Below are positions 32,570-41,542 of a DNA stretch of 64,000 nucleotides, one piece after another. Position numbers and translations under genes: made by a program. The stretch covers positions 1 through 64,000 of the forward strand of contig NZ_JADNRM010000016.1 in NCBI RefSeq assembly GCF_021730445.1. The letters run 5' to 3'. The first letter of the stretch is position 1. Each line of letters begins with the position of its first letter. This DNA comes from Phocaeicola faecalis (GTDB lineage: Bacteria > Bacteroidota > Bacteroidia > Bacteroidales > Bacteroidaceae). Below the pieces are notes generated by a model. It worked only from the letters and a program-made list of their open reading frames with translations. It did not search any database and was not told the DNA's origin.

Positions 32570-33415
32570 ATGAAAATAAATAAAGTATTAATGATAGCCG
32601 CCTCTTTCGCATTTATAACAGCATGCGGTGCCGGCTCAAAAAAAGAGAATCATCAAATGGAAAACGAAAAGCGTACGCAGGTAAAACTGGAAACAACAAT
32701 GGGAAACATCACTGTGGAACTGTATAACGAAACACCGAAGCATCGCGATAACTTTATCAAACTTACCAAAGAAGGTGTGTATGACAGTACTCTCTTCCAT
32801 CGTGTCATCAAGCAATTCATGGTGCAAGCCGGTGACCCGACCAGCAAAACGGCATCTGATACTGCCATGTTGGGCAACGGAGATGTCGGCTATACGGTTC
32901 CGGCCGAATTCGTTCCCAAATTCTTCCATCACAAAGGTGCACTGGCAGCAGCCCGCGAGGGAGACAACGTGAATCCGCAAAAGGCTTCTTCCGGCTGCCA
33001 GTTCTATATCGTGACAGGACGCAAATTTACAGAGCCCCAACTGCTCGGCATGGAGAACAAGATTAATGAACAACGCGAGGAAGCGATTTTCGACAGTCTG
33101 GCACAGAAGCACATGAAAGAAATTTATAAAATGCGTAAAGCCGGTGACACGGAAGGACTGTATGCCTTGCAAGATACACTCGAAGCCCAAGCACAGGCAA
33201 TGGCGGATAAAGAAGAAAAGTTCCATTTCACTCCCCGGCAGATTCAGGCTTATACCACTGTGGGAGGCGCACCTCATCTGGACGGTTCGTACACCGTATT
33301 CGGTGAAGTGGTGGAAGGTATGGAAACGGTAGAGAAGATAGAGATTGCCAAGACCAACCGTGCCGACCGTCCGTTGGATAATATACGCATCCTGAAAGCG
33401 ACTGTTGTAGAATAA
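32570..33415 (+). CDS. Cyclophilin-type peptidyl-prolyl isomerase lipoprotein
   Basis: A 281-residue protein from the ATG at 32570. The frame is open upstream to 32234, but that part overlaps the recombinase gene and has no signal. The start gives a lipoprotein signal peptide ending ITAC (lipid-modified Cys about residue 19). The cyclophilin fold follows: VKLETTMGNITVELYNETPK, HRDNFIKL, TLFHRVIKQFMVQAGDP with the catalytic FHR and QAGD, then ASSGCQFYIV and TVFGEVVEGMETVEKI. An inserted helical stretch (about 165-225) separates core strands. It likely assists folding of periplasmic or outer-membrane proteins. A TACATTTG -7-like box lies at 32520-32527. Confidence 0.9.
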   Translation: MKINKVLMIAASFAFITACGAGSKKENHQMENEKRTQVKLETTMGNITVELYNETPKHRDNFIKLTKEGVYDSTLFHRVIKQFMVQAGDPTSKTASDTAMLGNGDVGYTVPAEFVPKFFHHKGALAAAREGDNVNPQKASSGCQFYIVTGRKFTEPQLLGMENKINEQREEAIFDSLAQKHMKEIYKMRKAGDTEGLYALQDTLEAQAQAMADKEEKFHFTPRQIQAYTTVGGAPHLDGSYTVFGEVVEGMETVEKIEIAKTNRADRPLDNIRILKATVVE

Positions 33416-33437
33416 ACCGAAGTCACCCGCAAAAAAA

Positions 33438-34697
33438 ATGATAGAAATCAACAGACATACCCTGTCAAACGGACTGCGCATTGTCCATTCGGAGGATAAC
33501 ACCACCCAAATGGTGGCACTGAATATCCTCTATGATGTGGGTGCACGCGATGAAGACCCCGAACATACGGGCTTTGCTCACTTGTTTGAGCATCTGATGT
33601 TCGGCGGTTCCATCAATGTGCCCGATTATGACACTCCGGTGCAGAACGCCGGCGGAGAGAATAATGCATGGACCAACAACGATATCACCAATTACTACAT
33701 CACTCTTCCGCGCCAAAATGTGGAAACAGGTTTCTGGCTCGAAAGTGACCGTATGTTATCGCTGGATTTCAACCCACGCAGTCTGGAGGTGCAGCGTCAA
33801 GTGGTGATAGAGGAGTTCAAGCAACGGAATCTGAACCAGCCCTACGGTGATGCTTCTCATTTGTTGCGTGCATTAGCCTACAAAGTGCACCCTTACCGGT
33901 GGCCTACCATCGGAAAAGAAATCAGCCACATCGCCAATGCTACTCCTGAAGAGGTGCAGGCTTTCTTTTTTCGCTATTACGCTCCCGACAATGCTATCCT
34001 GGCGGTGGCGGGACATATCACTTTTGAAGAAACAGTGGCACTGGCCGAGAAGTGGTTCAGTCCGATTCCCTGCCGCCACGTCGCCCGCCGTTCGCTCCCC
34101 ATGGAACCGGTGCAGACAGAGGAACGCCGCCTGAGTGTGGAACGGAATGTGCCGGTGGATGCCCTGTATATGGCTTTCCACATGTGTGCGCGCAACCATC
34201 CCGACTATTATGCATTTGATATGCTGAGCGACTTGCTGAGCAGCGGACGCTCCTCACGTTTCGTACAACATTTGGTACAGGAAAAGCAAGTGTTCAACTC
34301 CATTGACGCGTATATATCCGGAAGCATCGATGAGGGCCTGTTCCATATCGTGGGAAAACCTGCACCGGAAGTGACTCTGGAAGAAGCGGAAAGAGCTGTG
34401 TGGGAAGAACTTGCCTTACTGACCGAAGGCTGTATAGACGAGAACGAATTGGAAAAAGTAAAGAACCGCTACGAAAGCGAACAGATATTCAACAATCTCA
34501 ATTACCTGAATGTGGCCACCAATCTGGCTTATTTCGAGTTAATCGGAAAAGCTGAAGATATAAATACGGAAGTGGAGAAATATCGTTCTGTCACGAAAGA
34601 ACAAATTAAGGAAGCGGCGAAACGAACATTTTTGCCGGGGAATTGTTCCGTATTGTATTATAAAGCTGCCGCCAAAGATGCAAGCCGCACGCCGTAA
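33438..34697 (+). CDS. M16 family zinc peptidase (pitrilysin-like)
   Basis: A 419-residue protease with the inverted zinc motif H48-L-F-E51-H52 (HLFEHLMFGG). NNAWTNNDITNYYITLPRQN is the strand that binds substrate, and the third zinc ligand Glu is in the EVQRQVVIEEFKQR region. The C-terminal non-catalytic domain spans about 210-410, with YYAFDMLSDLLSSGRSSRFV including the conserved R/Y region. It has no signal peptide, so it is cytoplasmic. It follows the PPIase gene after 22 bases and precedes the MATE gene after 24, suggesting one operon. It is similar in size to single-chain M16B enzymes. Confidence 0.9.
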   Translation: MIEINRHTLSNGLRIVHSEDNTTQMVALNILYDVGARDEDPEHTGFAHLFEHLMFGGSINVPDYDTPVQNAGGENNAWTNNDITNYYITLPRQNVETGFWLESDRMLSLDFNPRSLEVQRQVVIEEFKQRNLNQPYGDASHLLRALAYKVHPYRWPTIGKEISHIANATPEEVQAFFFRYYAPDNAILAVAGHITFEETVALAEKWFSPIPCRHVARRSLPMEPVQTEERRLSVERNVPVDALYMAFHMCARNHPDYYAFDMLSDLLSSGRSSRFVQHLVQEKQVFNSIDAYISGSIDEGLFHIVGKPAPEVTLEEAERAVWEELALLTEGCIDENELEKVKNRYESEQIFNNLNYLNVATNLAYFELIGKAEDINTEVEKYRSVTKEQIKEAAKRTFLPGNCSVLYYKAAAKDASRTP

Positions 34698-34721
34698 GAG
34701 AACGGAAAAAATATATAACCT

Positions 34722-36068
34722 ATGAACCGTACATACATTCAACATTACAAATCTCTATTTACACTCGGAATTCCCATTGTCATCGGACAAGTGGGTGTCA
34801 TTATCCTTGGTTTTGCCGATACGCTCATGATAGGACATCACAGCACCAACGAATTGGCTGCCGCCAGTTTCGTCAACAATATGTTCACACTGGCCATCAT
34901 CTTTGCTACCGGCTTTTCGTATGGCCTGACTCCCATTGTCGGCAGTCTGTTCGGACGCGGTGAGACACCGGTAGTGGGACGAATGCTCAAGAACAGTATC
35001 TTTGCCAACGTCCTGCTGGCAGTACTGCTCACCTTTATCATGTGGGTGCTCTATCTGAATATCCATCAGTTGGGACAACCCGAAGAGTTGCTTCCGCTGA
35101 TGAAACCTTACTTTATCGTGCTGCTCATATCATTACTGTTTGTCCTTCTGTTTAATGCATTCAAGCAATTTGCCGACGGCATCACCGATACCCGCGTATC
35201 AATGTGGCTGTTGCTGGGCGGTAATGTCATGAATATCATAGGCAATTACATCCTTATCTACGGAAAGTTAGGCATGCCTGAATTGGGACTGCTCGGTGCC
35301 GGTATCTCTACCCTCGCCTCCCGAATCATGATGGTGGTGGCGTTTGCCTTCATCTTTTTCTGTACAAAACGATATCATATATATAAAGAAGGATTTGTGC
35401 ACAGCAAAGTGAACCGCGCCGATTTTGTTTATCTGAACAAGCTAGGCTGGCCTATCGCCCTGCAGATGGGTATGGAAACCGCATCCTTCAGCCTGAGCGC
35501 CATCATGGTGGGCTGGATAGGAACGACAGCACTTGCCGCACATCAGATTATGCTTGCCATTTCGCAAGTATGCTTTATGATGTATTATGGAATGGGGGCG
35601 GCTGTGGCTGTGCGTGTCAGCAATTTCAACGGACAAAATGACTGGGTGAATGTACGCCGCACCGCATACTCGGGCTTCCACATCATGCTGGGCATTGCCC
35701 TGATAGGTGCGCTGCCCATTTTCCTGCTACGGCATCAACTGGGAGGCTGGTTCAGCGACAGCCAGGCGGTAAGCGTGATGGTGGCACAATTAATCATACC
35801 GTTCATTGTCTACCAATTCGGTGACGGACTCCAAATCAACTTTGCCAATGCACTGCGAGGCATTGCAGATGTAAAGCCTATGATGTATATCGCCTTCATC
35901 GCCTATTTCCTTATCTCCCTGCCGGCCGGATATTTCTTCGGCTTCGTAATGGACTGGGGAATCATAGGCATCTGGATGGCTTTTCCGTTTGGCCTTACCA
36001 CCGCCGGCGTCATGTATTATTTACGTTTCCGTAGTTTTTGCCTATGCCACGCCTCTCGACACAACTGA
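34722..36068 (+). CDS. MATE family multidrug/metabolite efflux transporter
   Basis: A 448-residue protein with twelve hydrophobic segments in two related halves, typical of MATE transporters. Family marks are GFADTLMIGHHSTNELAAAS near the start and the parallel segment VGWIGTTALAAHQIMLAISQ in the second half, with AVAVRVSNFNGQND. It probably exports organic cations by Na+ or H+ antiport at the inner membrane. The 3' end overlaps the histidine kinase start by 31 bases, so expression is coupled. It could be a target or sensor partner of that kinase, but this is only inferred. Confidence 0.9.
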   Translation: MNRTYIQHYKSLFTLGIPIVIGQVGVIILGFADTLMIGHHSTNELAAASFVNNMFTLAIIFATGFSYGLTPIVGSLFGRGETPVVGRMLKNSIFANVLLAVLLTFIMWVLYLNIHQLGQPEELLPLMKPYFIVLLISLLFVLLFNAFKQFADGITDTRVSMWLLLGGNVMNIIGNYILIYGKLGMPELGLLGAGISTLASRIMMVVAFAFIFFCTKRYHIYKEGFVHSKVNRADFVYLNKLGWPIALQMGMETASFSLSAIMVGWIGTTALAAHQIMLAISQVCFMMYYGMGAAVAVRVSNFNGQNDWVNVRRTAYSGFHIMLGIALIGALPIFLLRHQLGGWFSDSQAVSVMVAQLIIPFIVYQFGDGLQINFANALRGIADVKPMMYIAFIAYFLISLPAGYFFGFVMDWGIIGIWMAFPFGLTTAGVMYYLRFRSFCLCHASRHN

Positions 36069-38524
36069 AAGTAGCTTCAGGCTACATCCTGCTCACGTTT
36101 CTGTTATTTGCTTCCATTCAGTACATCAACCATGAAATGAAAGCATTGACCGAAACGGACGACAACGAGACCATATTGAACTTACGCCGGAGGGTAACCA
36201 ACGAGATTGTCGGCCAGCTCTATCAAGCCGAGATTATCGGACAATCTCTGAGCGCCGGCCAACTAGGACAATACTCCCGCTACAAAACCTCCATGCAAAA
36301 GGCGAATGCCGCAGTCGATTCATTGCGCAGCTTACTGACGGACAGCATACAGACCCTCCGACTGGATACGGTCGAGATGTTTCTGATGGAGAAGGAACGC
36401 AATATGCGTAATCTTCTCCGCGCCATTCAGGAAGGAGGCACCGACAAGATTTACCGACAGCACATCGAAGAGCTGATAGCCGAGCAGGATTCGTTACTCA
36501 GCCTGCCCCATGTAAGGCGGAAAGTCGTGACACATACCAATTCCTACACCATCCATAAGAAGCCGAAAGGATTTTTCAAAAGACTGGGAGAAGTGTTCTC
36601 GCCCGGAAAAGGGGACTCCACCCAAGTCAACAATGTGATTCAAGAAGAATTTACAGACACACTGACCGAATCATACAGCCCGGCCGATACCGTCGTCACA
36701 CTGCTGAAAGACGTGCAGAGCCGTGTGACCGACACCCAACAACAGCAATTGAAGAGGCTCAACCAACGAACACAGTCCCTGCGCCTCAGCGGTTTAAAAC
36801 TGAGCCAGAAAGTGAACCAGCTGTTAAGCACCATCGAGGATGAAGGGCTGGAGATGGCCCGACACAAACAGATGCAGGAGGAAGAAATCCGGAGAAGTTC
36901 GGCACGCACCGTAGAGGCCATAGCCATCGTAGCCGTGCTGCTGGCAAGCATATTCCTGATTTTTATCTGGCGAGACATTACACGCAGCAATCATTACCGC
37001 CGGGAGTTGGAGAAGGCCAAACGCCGTGCCGAAGACTTGCTGGTGGCACGCGAAAAGTTAATGCTGACCATTACACACGACATCAAAGCGCCGGTGGGCT
37101 CCATTATAGGCTATACCGACCTGTTGGAGCGAATCACGACAGAAGAACGGCAGCGTTTTTATCTCAACAATATGCAAAGCTCCGCCAAACATTTGCTGAG
37201 TCTGGTGAACTCTTTATTGGACTTTCACCGTCTGGATGCCCACAAAATGGATGTGAACAGGGTAACATTCAACCCTCATCAATTATTTGATACCATTTAT
37301 GTAAGCTTCAAACCGATGGCAAATGCCAAACATCTGTTATTGGAGTACGACTGTGGAGAACCCCTGAACCGTTTATATATAGGCGACCCGTTCCGCACCA
37401 GGCAGATAGTGGAGAACCTGCTCTCCAATGCATTGAAATTTACACAAAAGGGAAGCATCACGCTCCGTGCGGCACTGGAAAACGGACAACTGCACTTCAG
37501 CATCAGTGATACCGGTTGCGGAATCAGCGAAGAAGAACAAAAACGAATCTTCCAAGAGTTTACCCGCCTGCGTAACGCACAAGGACAAGAAGGTTTCGGC
37601 CTGGGACTGGCCATTACGAGAAAACTTGTGTTGCTACTCGAAGGAGACATCAGGATAGAAAGCGAAGCGGGAAAAGGCAGCACATTCCATGTCTACCTCC
37701 CTCTGCCCCAAGCCCCCAATGCCGACAAAAAGAATAACAGGGAGGAAGGAATAAAGAACTTTATCCTTATTGATGATGACCGCATCCAACTGCAATTGAC
37801 TGCTGCCATGCTTAAACGTCCCACCATCCATATCACCTGTTGCGAACAACCCGAAGAGCTTTTCCGGCAATTGGAAGAAAACAAATTCGACGCCCTTCTG
37901 ACCGACATACAAATGCCTGCCATGAACGGCTTCGACCTGCTGGATGCCATCCGTGCACTTCCGGCTGACCGGGCAAAAAACATTCCCGTTATTGCCATTA
38001 CCGCACGCAGTGACATGGATGCCGAATATTTCCGTTCGAAGGGCTTTGCCGGATGCCTGCACAAGCCCTTTAACACACACGAAATTTTCGAGGCCCTTTC
38101 GCAAGCCATCCGACAGGATTTGACGGACCTGGAAGAGACCGGCAACGAAGGATTGCAACCACCGACGAATGACAGCCCTCACACCGTCCCGGCATCGTTG
38201 GACTTCTCAGCCCTTACCGCGTTCTCGGAAGATGACCCCGCCGCAGCGAAAGAGATTATCCGCACCTTCGTGTCTGAAACAAAAAAAAACCGAAGCTGCA
38301 TGGCTGCCGCCCTCGAAAAAGAGGAGACAGAAGGAATTACCGCGATGGCACACAAGCTTTTACCTTTATTTACCATGCTGGGAGCCAACACTTCCATTGC
38401 ACCCCTCACCTGGCTGGAACAAAGGCGGGGAACCACTGTAATGACCTCCGAAATACGCGAGAAAACCCTATTCATCCTTGATGAAATAGACGAAATAATC
38501 CGCCAAGCCGAAGAACAGATTTAA
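36038..38524 (+). CDS. Hybrid sensor histidine kinase with receiver and Hpt domains
   Basis: An 828-residue inner-membrane sensor. TM1 is about residues 11-30 (VASGYILLTFLLFASIQYIN), followed by a periplasmic helical region of about 260 residues and TM2 near 295-315 (AIVAVLLASIFLIFIW). Then come HisKA with H347 (LTITHDIKAP), HATPase_c (NLLSNALKFT, DTGCGIS, GFGLGLAIT), a receiver with D623 (LLTDIQMPAMNGF), and a C-terminal Hpt-like domain with H772 (MAHKLLPLFTMLGA). Signal would pass H347-D623-H772 to a separate regulator. The NtrC-type regulator at 39995 is the obvious candidate, although a yhcG-like gene now lies between them. ATG codons at 36038 and 36044 are both possible starts. Confidence 0.9.
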   Translation: MPMPRLSTQLKVASGYILLTFLLFASIQYINHEMKALTETDDNETILNLRRRVTNEIVGQLYQAEIIGQSLSAGQLGQYSRYKTSMQKANAAVDSLRSLLTDSIQTLRLDTVEMFLMEKERNMRNLLRAIQEGGTDKIYRQHIEELIAEQDSLLSLPHVRRKVVTHTNSYTIHKKPKGFFKRLGEVFSPGKGDSTQVNNVIQEEFTDTLTESYSPADTVVTLLKDVQSRVTDTQQQQLKRLNQRTQSLRLSGLKLSQKVNQLLSTIEDEGLEMARHKQMQEEEIRRSSARTVEAIAIVAVLLASIFLIFIWRDITRSNHYRRELEKAKRRAEDLLVAREKLMLTITHDIKAPVGSIIGYTDLLERITTEERQRFYLNNMQSSAKHLLSLVNSLLDFHRLDAHKMDVNRVTFNPHQLFDTIYVSFKPMANAKHLLLEYDCGEPLNRLYIGDPFRTRQIVENLLSNALKFTQKGSITLRAALENGQLHFSISDTGCGISEEEQKRIFQEFTRLRNAQGQEGFGLGLAITRKLVLLLEGDIRIESEAGKGSTFHVYLPLPQAPNADKKNNREEGIKNFILIDDDRIQLQLTAAMLKRPTIHITCCEQPEELFRQLEENKFDALLTDIQMPAMNGFDLLDAIRALPADRAKNIPVIAITARSDMDAEYFRSKGFAGCLHKPFNTHEIFEALSQAIRQDLTDLEETGNEGLQPPTNDSPHTVPASLDFSALTAFSEDDPAAAKEIIRTFVSETKKNRSCMAAALEKEETEGITAMAHKLLPLFTMLGANTSIAPLTWLEQRRGTTVMTSEIREKTLFILDEIDEIIRQAEEQI

Positions 38525-38544
38525 GAGGGTGTCAAAACTAAATG

Positions 38545-39672
38545 TTACCGATTACACTCCTCCAGCTGATTTTCAATATCTTCTATTTGCGGCAATGCGG
38601 AAGCCACATCTTCAAACAGCTTTTCAGTTTCGTATTGTGCGATGCCCAATGGTTGCGTGATACCACGCAGGGCAAAACGTGCTTTGGTGTCGCTCTTTGA
38701 ACGGCACAGAAGCAAACCGATAGTAGGTTTGTCCTCGGGGGCTTTCACATATTCATCCACCGCCGAAATATAAAAGTTCAGTTTGCTGACAAACTCAGGT
38801 ACAAATTCCACGGCTTTCAGTTCCACCACCACATAACAGTGCAGTTGTAAGTGATACATCAAAATATCGATATAGTAGTCATCACCGTCCACCTCCAAAT
38901 GATATTGCCGACCAATGAACGCAAAGCCTTTACCCATTTCCAAGAGGAAATCGGTGATACGCCGGGCAAGATTCTTTTCGATGTCAAGTTCACGCTGCAA
39001 AGCCACCGTACCCAAGAAACTGAAATTATATGGGTCTTTGAACGCATATTGTGCCAAATCCGATTGGTAAGCAGGCAAGGTATGCTGAAAATTGGTAATC
39101 GCATTACCTTTGGCTTTGATGTAACCGCTTGCCACCTGCGAAAGCATCACGTCACGACTCCAACCGTTGGCTGCGGTTTCTATGATATAAAACGCACGTT
39201 CCGCCTCTGTCGGAACTTTAGAAATGAGCGACATATGGTGATACCACGATATTTGTGCAAGCGGCACTTGCACAACTCCGTTCTCATCGCAAGGCAATTC
39301 GGCAAGTGCGGCTTTCCGAATTGGCAACTGTTCTAATTGTGCAAGCGGCACTTGCACAATTGGGAAATCGGGATAACTCAACGCAAATTTTCTCATATAC
39401 TTCAAATTACGCTCGGAGTAGCCTCTATCATCAGGAAACCTCTCCGTGAGGTCTTTTGATAATTGCGTAATGACTTTCGTACCCCAACCTTGCTCCTTTT
39501 GCTTGGTTAAAATGTCGTTGCCGATTTCCCAATAAAGAGTAAGTAATTCTGTATTGACGCTAAGGATAGCCTTCAACTTGGATTGCTCTATCAATGAAAT
39601 TATTTTTCTTCTCCAATTTATATAATTTTCAGAGAGAAAGTCTTGCCATTCAGCCTTTGGTGGTACTATCAT
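38545..39672 (-). CDS. DUF1016/YhcG-type PD-(D/E)XK nuclease family protein
   Basis: A 375-residue protein with the YhcG two-domain layout. The N-terminal DUF1016_N part reads LLTLYWEIGNDILTKQKEQG, WGTKVITQLSKDLTERFPDD and RGYSERNLKYMRKFA. The C-terminal PD-(D/E)XK domain has VDGDDYYIDILMYHLQLHCY then VVVELKA, giving the catalytic D and ExK. Such genes travel with restriction-modification and mobile DNA. It lies on the opposite strand between a kinase gene and its likely regulator, next to an integrase relic, so it was probably inserted there. Two 23-bp palindromes inside the gene each encode QVPLAQ, adding an unusual internal duplication. Confidence 0.85.
   Translation of the reverse strand: MIVPPKAEWQDFLSENYINWRRKIISLIEQSKLKAILSVNTELLTLYWEIGNDILTKQKEQGWGTKVITQLSKDLTERFPDDRGYSERNLKYMRKFALSYPDFPIVQVPLAQLEQLPIRKAALAELPCDENGVVQVPLAQISWYHHMSLISKVPTEAERAFYIIETAANGWSRDVMLSQVASGYIKAKGNAITNFQHTLPAYQSDLAQYAFKDPYNFSFLGTVALQRELDIEKNLARRITDFLLEMGKGFAFIGRQYHLEVDGDDYYIDILMYHLQLHCYVVVELKAVEFVPEFVSKLNFYISAVDEYVKAPEDKPTIGLLLCRSKSDTKARFALRGITQPLGIAQYETEKLFEDVASALPQIEDIENQLEECNR
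39253..39275. repeat. Palindromic element inside the yhcG-like gene, copy 1
   Basis: Arms TTGTGCAAG and CTTGCACAA flank a five-base loop CGGCA. On the coding strand it reads through as VQVPLAQ without breaking the frame. Confidence 0.85.
39337..39359. repeat. Palindromic element inside the yhcG-like gene, copy 2
   Basis: Identical to the copy 84 bases earlier, including the loop. It encodes the same QVPLAQ in the same register. Confidence 0.85.
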
Positions 39673-39743
39673 ATCGTTACCTATTTTAATTGCGTTTAGA
39701 CTACAAAGATACGGAAAATTAACTGGCTTTCAATCCCTTCAAG

Positions 39744-39870
39744 TCAAGTATTTACAGTGTACCAATTTTACATTGGTCTGATTGACCACAACATAGTGTA
39801 AGGTAGTGTCAATCTTGACATGACCAAGTAGCCGTTGCACTTGCGACAAGAAACCCCTCACGGCTCCTTG
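39744..39870 (-). pseudogene. C-terminal relic of a tyrosine recombinase/integrase
   Basis: About 41 codons with no start end at a TGA. They read GAVRGFLSQVQRLLGHVKID then TTLHYVVVNQTNVKL. The LLGHxxIxTTxxY stretch is the His-2/nucleophile end of phage-integrase proteins, with the catalytic Tyr in LHY. Everything upstream of the C-terminal piece is missing. It lies beside the yhcG-like gene in an otherwise empty 322-base gap (39673-39994) and looks like the scar of an integrated element. Confidence 0.7.
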
Positions 39871-39973
39871 CACCGGTCAAAGCCCATGATAAACGATTGA
39901 ATCAGTTCCTTCAAGGCAATCATCTGTATCTCAAATCATCTTCCACGTTCTTCCATATATCAAGAATTTGTAG

Positions 39974-39981
39974 TACCTTTG
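39974..39981 (+). promoter_or_regulatory. Bacteroides -7 box before the NtrC-type regulator gene
   Basis: TACCTTTG, ending 13 bases before the ATG at 39995. No convincing TTTG at -33, and the leader would be very short. Confidence 0.45.
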
Positions 39982-39994
39982 TCCCATTAAAAAC

Positions 39995-41347
39995 ATGAAA
40001 ATGCCACACTCTATTCTAATAGTAGAAGACGATTTAACTTTTGCCACCATGCTAAAAACATGGCTAGGAAAGAAAGGGTTTCTGGTAGACACTGCCGGCA
40101 GTAGCGCACGTGCCCGAAAACAACTGGACGCCCAACCTTATGACCTTGTGCTTTCGGACCTCCGTCTGCCGGATCAGGACGGTATTTCCTTACTTGCATG
40201 GATGAAAGAGCATGGGCACCGGATTCCCCTTATCATCATGACCGGCTATGCAGATATCCAAAGTGCTGTACAAGCCATGAAAAACGGTGCCAACGACTAT
40301 ATTTCAAAACCGGTACAACCGGATGTGCTGTTAAAAAAAATAAATGAGGCGCTGCAAAGCAAAAACACCGTTGCAACGCCTTCCCATCCTGCCCCATCGG
40401 TATCGGTCGCTCCATCATCCAACTTTCTGGAGGGTGAAAGTGAAGCAGCACGCCAACTATACAATTATGTAGGCTTAGTTGCCCCTACCCCCATGTCTGT
40501 CCTCATCAATGGGGCCAGCGGAACCGGTAAAGAGTATGTCGCCCACCGCATCCATCAATTGAGTAAACGTGCCGACAAACCATTTATTGCAATAGACTGC
40601 GGCTCTATCCCCAAAGAACTTGCAGCCTCCGAATTCTTCGGTCATGTGAAGGGTTCCTTTACCGGAGCACTCCACGACAAGACCGGCGCCTTCGTTGAAG
40701 CCAATGGCGGCACACTCTTTCTTGATGAAATAGGAAATTTGAGCTACGAAGTACAAATCCAGCTTCTGCGTGCCCTGCAGGAACGACGTATCCGTCCCGT
40801 GGGCTCCAATAAAGAGATAGAAGTAAATGTCCGGCTTATCAGTGCTACGAATGAGAATCTCCTGCAAGCCATTGAAAAAGGAAACTTCCGCGAAGACCTT
40901 TTCCATCGAATCAATGAGTTTACCTTGCGCATGCCGTCCCTGAAAGAACGACAGGAAGATATCTTGCTCTTTGCCAACTTCTTCCTGGATCAGGCCAACC
41001 ATGAACTCGACCGGCATCTGATAGGCTTTGACGCAGCAGCCAGCAATGCACTGCAAACCTATTCGTGGCCCGGCAACCTTCGACAACTGAAGAATATCGT
41101 GAGACGTGCCACGCTGCTCGCACAAGGCAACTATATTACCCTAACAGAGCTGGGGAATGAATTGGTCGAGTCGCCCAACGTTTCTCCGACAAGTACAAGC
41201 TTCAGCCTGCACGACGAAGCAACTGAAAAAAAACGCATTCTGGAAGCCCTTCAGCAAACCGGAAACAACAAGAGTAAAGCAGCCCTCTTATTAGGCATTG
41301 ACCGAAAGACACTGTACAATAAACTGAAACTCTACAATATCCAATAA
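39995..41347 (+). CDS. Sigma-54-dependent response regulator (NtrC family)
   Basis: A 450-residue activator. The receiver domain has the acidic cluster VEDD near 10-13, phospho-acceptor D55 (LVLSDLRLPD) and K in YISKPVQP. The AAA+ domain shows Walker A GASGTGKE (173-180), a GSFTGA loop (usual form GAFTGA) that contacts sigma-54, Walker B GTLFLDEIGNL, and the sensor segment RLISATNENL. A C-terminal Fis-type HTH follows (ILEALQQTGNNKSKAALLLG, DRKTLYNKL). It should activate RpoN-dependent promoters after phosphorylation, probably by the upstream hybrid kinase. A near-consensus sigma-54 promoter lies about 120 bases downstream, before a PepSY-like gene. Confidence 0.95.
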   Translation: MKMPHSILIVEDDLTFATMLKTWLGKKGFLVDTAGSSARARKQLDAQPYDLVLSDLRLPDQDGISLLAWMKEHGHRIPLIIMTGYADIQSAVQAMKNGANDYISKPVQPDVLLKKINEALQSKNTVATPSHPAPSVSVAPSSNFLEGESEAARQLYNYVGLVAPTPMSVLINGASGTGKEYVAHRIHQLSKRADKPFIAIDCGSIPKELAASEFFGHVKGSFTGALHDKTGAFVEANGGTLFLDEIGNLSYEVQIQLLRALQERRIRPVGSNKEIEVNVRLISATNENLLQAIEKGNFREDLFHRINEFTLRMPSLKERQEDILLFANFFLDQANHELDRHLIGFDAAASNALQTYSWPGNLRQLKNIVRRATLLAQGNYITLTELGNELVESPNVSPTSTSFSLHDEATEKKRILEALQQTGNNKSKAALLLGIDRKTLYNKLKLYNIQ

Positions 41348-41378
41348 AAAGAAGTGGGGAATAATTCCTCACTTCTTT
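41348..41378 (+). terminator. Hairpin terminator after the NtrC-type gene
   Basis: Stem AAAGAAGTG.GGAA pairs with TTCC.CACTTCTTT around a short loop and starts right after the stop. The T-run is short (TTT), so it could also work as a bidirectional stem. Confidence 0.6.
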
Positions 41379-41468
41379 CCACACATTCCCCGTCTTTCCA
41401 CATTTCCCCACATCACGGCAAAAACATTAATCCTTATAAATCAACGGATTACAAATCACATTATAGTT

Positions 41469-41484
41469 TGGCATGCCAATTGTT
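41469..41484 (+). promoter_or_regulatory. Predicted sigma-54 promoter of the PepSY-like gene
   Basis: TGGCAT, five bases, TTGTT. The invariant GG is at 41470-41471 and the -12 GT (consensus GC) at 41482-41483, with the required ten bases between. It is 59 bases before the ATG at 41543 and directly downstream of the sigma-54 activator gene. Confidence 0.6.
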
Positions 41485-41542
41485 CTTTAAATATCAGAGA
41501 GAACAAACGAGATAAATCATTAACCTGTAAAAACTTACAATT

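Noticed and set aside
32636-33505. A 289-codon minus-strand open frame across the PPIase gene
   Set aside because: The plus strand encodes a complete cyclophilin with signal peptide; the minus frame has no recognisable protein features.
38524-38540. GTGTCAAAAC after the hybrid kinase gene, the same as the end of the dispersed repeat
   Set aside because: Only about ten bases match and no second end or internal hairpins follow, so it is not a third copy.
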